Assembly (NCBI GenBank): GCA_003481775.1
Contig: QULU01000002.1
Coordinates: 124,001-188,000, forward strand
Source of the DNA: Clostridiaceae bacterium OM02-2AC
GTDB lineage: Bacteria > Bacillota_I > Bacilli_A > Erysipelotrichales > Erysipelotrichaceae
DNA: 64,000 nt
Direction: 5' to 3'
The notes beneath the pieces were generated by a model. That model had not been told where the DNA came from, did not search any database, and worked only from the letters and a program-made list of their open reading frames with translations. Positions within the stretch are counted from its first letter, which is position 1, and each line of letters starts with the position of its first letter. The position numbers were made by a program, and so were the translations under genes. This document shows positions 63,336 through 64,000 of the stretch, in pieces.

Positions 63336-64000
63336 TCAATTTGAGAATACTTCCTTATAATTTTTCCACAGCTGCTCTGCCGCCAAATCTTTATCCACCG
63401 CTTTGATTTCACACAGCTTGTCAAACGTATATCTGACATACATCGGCTCATTCTGCTTGCCTCTGAACGGATGCGGCGTCAGATAGGGACTGTCGGTTTC
63501 CACAAACAGCCGATGCAAAGGAAGCGCTTCTGCCGTAGCCGGTGCTCCTCTTGAATTCTTAAATGTAAGCGGCCCGCCAAAGGAGATATAAAAGCCGATT
63601 TTTATCAGCTCCAGAGCCACTTCCTTACTTCCGCTGTAGCAGTGCATGATTCCCTTTATTGGACCTTCCTCCTTCAGAATATCCAGCGTATCCTTTGTTG
63701 CCTCTCTCATATGAATAAGAATCGGCCTGCTGTATTTCTGTGCAAGCTTGATTTGTCGTATAAAGCCGATTTTCTGATCCTGCGGCAATACATCCTCCCA
63801 ATGATAATCCAGTCCGATTTCACCGACCGCAGCCAGACGCTCCTGCTTTAACAGCTCTTCCAGCCGCTCATAATCGGCTTCCTGAAAAGCATAAAGATCA
63901 TTTGGATGAAACCCCAGTGCAATATCAAAGCGCTCCGGTTCCTTCTCCTTTAACTGCTCTGCTCGCTCATATTCAATAAAATTCGTACAGATGATGAGCA
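63336..64000 (-). CDS. tatD: TatD family metal-dependent hydrolase, partial at the N-terminus
   Basis: The frame is open from the right edge to a stop at 63336 (221 codons visible), so the start is outside the window. Visible motifs are CTNFIEYE, IALGFHPND, VGEIGLDYHW with the metal-bridging Glu and Asp, ILIHMREATKDT with a metal His, IMHCYSGS, and the C-terminal LFVETDSPYLTPHPFRGKQNEP (ends LFVETDSP and GKQNEP). This is the whole TatD core except the first HxH. Members are 3'-5' DNases or D-aminoacyl-tRNA-type hydrolases. An ATG at 63788 is internal and not the start. Confidence 0.94.
   Translation of the reverse strand, partial: LIICTNFIEYERAEQLKEKEPERFDIALGFHPNDLYAFQEADYERLEELLKQERLAAVGEIGLDYHWEDVLPQDQKIGFIRQIKLAQKYSRPILIHMREATKDTLDILKEEGPIKGIMHCYSGSKEVALELIKIGFYISFGGPLTFKNSRGAPATAEALPLHRLFVETDSPYLTPHPFRGKQNEPMYVRYTFDKLCEIKAVDKDLAAEQLWKNYKEVFSN

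Overview
The window looks like chromosomal DNA of a low-to-moderate GC Firmicute, most likely an Erysipelotrichaceae gut anaerobe of the [Clostridium] innocuum type. This rests on Gram-positive style ribosome binding sites and promoters, an rsmG-noc-parA-parB block, mannose-family PTS genes, a Cna-B surface adhesin, a SAM-I riboswitch before metK, and the absence of respiratory genes. The genus is inference.

Layout. 1-4062 (-): a giant Cna-B-repeat surface protein cut by the left edge. 4444-6306 (-): a group II intron sitting exactly behind the terminator of a BTAD-type regulator. 7.7-12.2 kb: tsaC, an APC amino acid permease, an M18 aminopeptidase and a membrane protein. 12.5-14.3 kb: a C39-like peptidase and a yjdF RNA-yjdF gene pair. 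14.3-18.4 kb (-): cydD-cydC followed by a YgbA-DUF454 fusion. 18.5-30.6 kb: a membrane diguanylate cyclase, RDD protein, TauE exporter, 2-hydroxyacid dehydrogenase, AEC carrier, iadA, metK with its riboswitch, an NSS transporter and a HAD phosphatase.

31-41 kb is a carbohydrate island. A leftward operon encodes mannose-family IIB, IIC and IID, then a hydroxyacid dehydrogenase, a SIS isomerase, IIA, a CdaR/PucR-like regulator, a second IIB and a DapA-like aldolase. A KDPG-type aldolase is divergent from it. Both divergent promoters carry cre-like sites. I infer uptake and aldol cleavage of a sugar acid or amino-sugar acid. A gntR-GH1 phospho-beta-glucosidase pair follows.

41-45 kb holds accessory genes (GNAT, DUF5662, a broken PTS EIIA-like gene and an AT-rich two-gene insert). 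45-48.6 kb is the nadA-nadB-nadC-niaR NAD operon with a NiaR-type operator. 49-52.2 kb is rsmG-noc-parA-parB. 52.2-55.2 kb has a duplicated leader, a degenerate gene, a secreted Ig-like protein and a LytTR regulator whose receiver lacks its aspartate. 55-64 kb has ChbG, MBL hydrolase, murA, DUF1846, an arylsulfate sulfotransferase, an ArsC/Spx protein, a DtxR/MntR-family regulator, tRNA-Pro(CGG) and a partial tatD.

The most interesting observation is a set of three dispersed, apparently paralogous small RNA genes on the minus strand (about 27924-28062, 41340-41445 and 42188-42341). Each has the same promoter: TTCACA-like hexamers every 11 bp, ending exactly 9 bp before a -10 box. Each also has a 5' hairpin, a long stem whose base pairs covary between copies, a C-rich loop, and a rho-independent terminator. 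A fourth promoter of identical geometry drives the sulfotransferase gene. This looks like a response-regulator (PhoP-like) regulon that includes a small RNA family I do not recognise.
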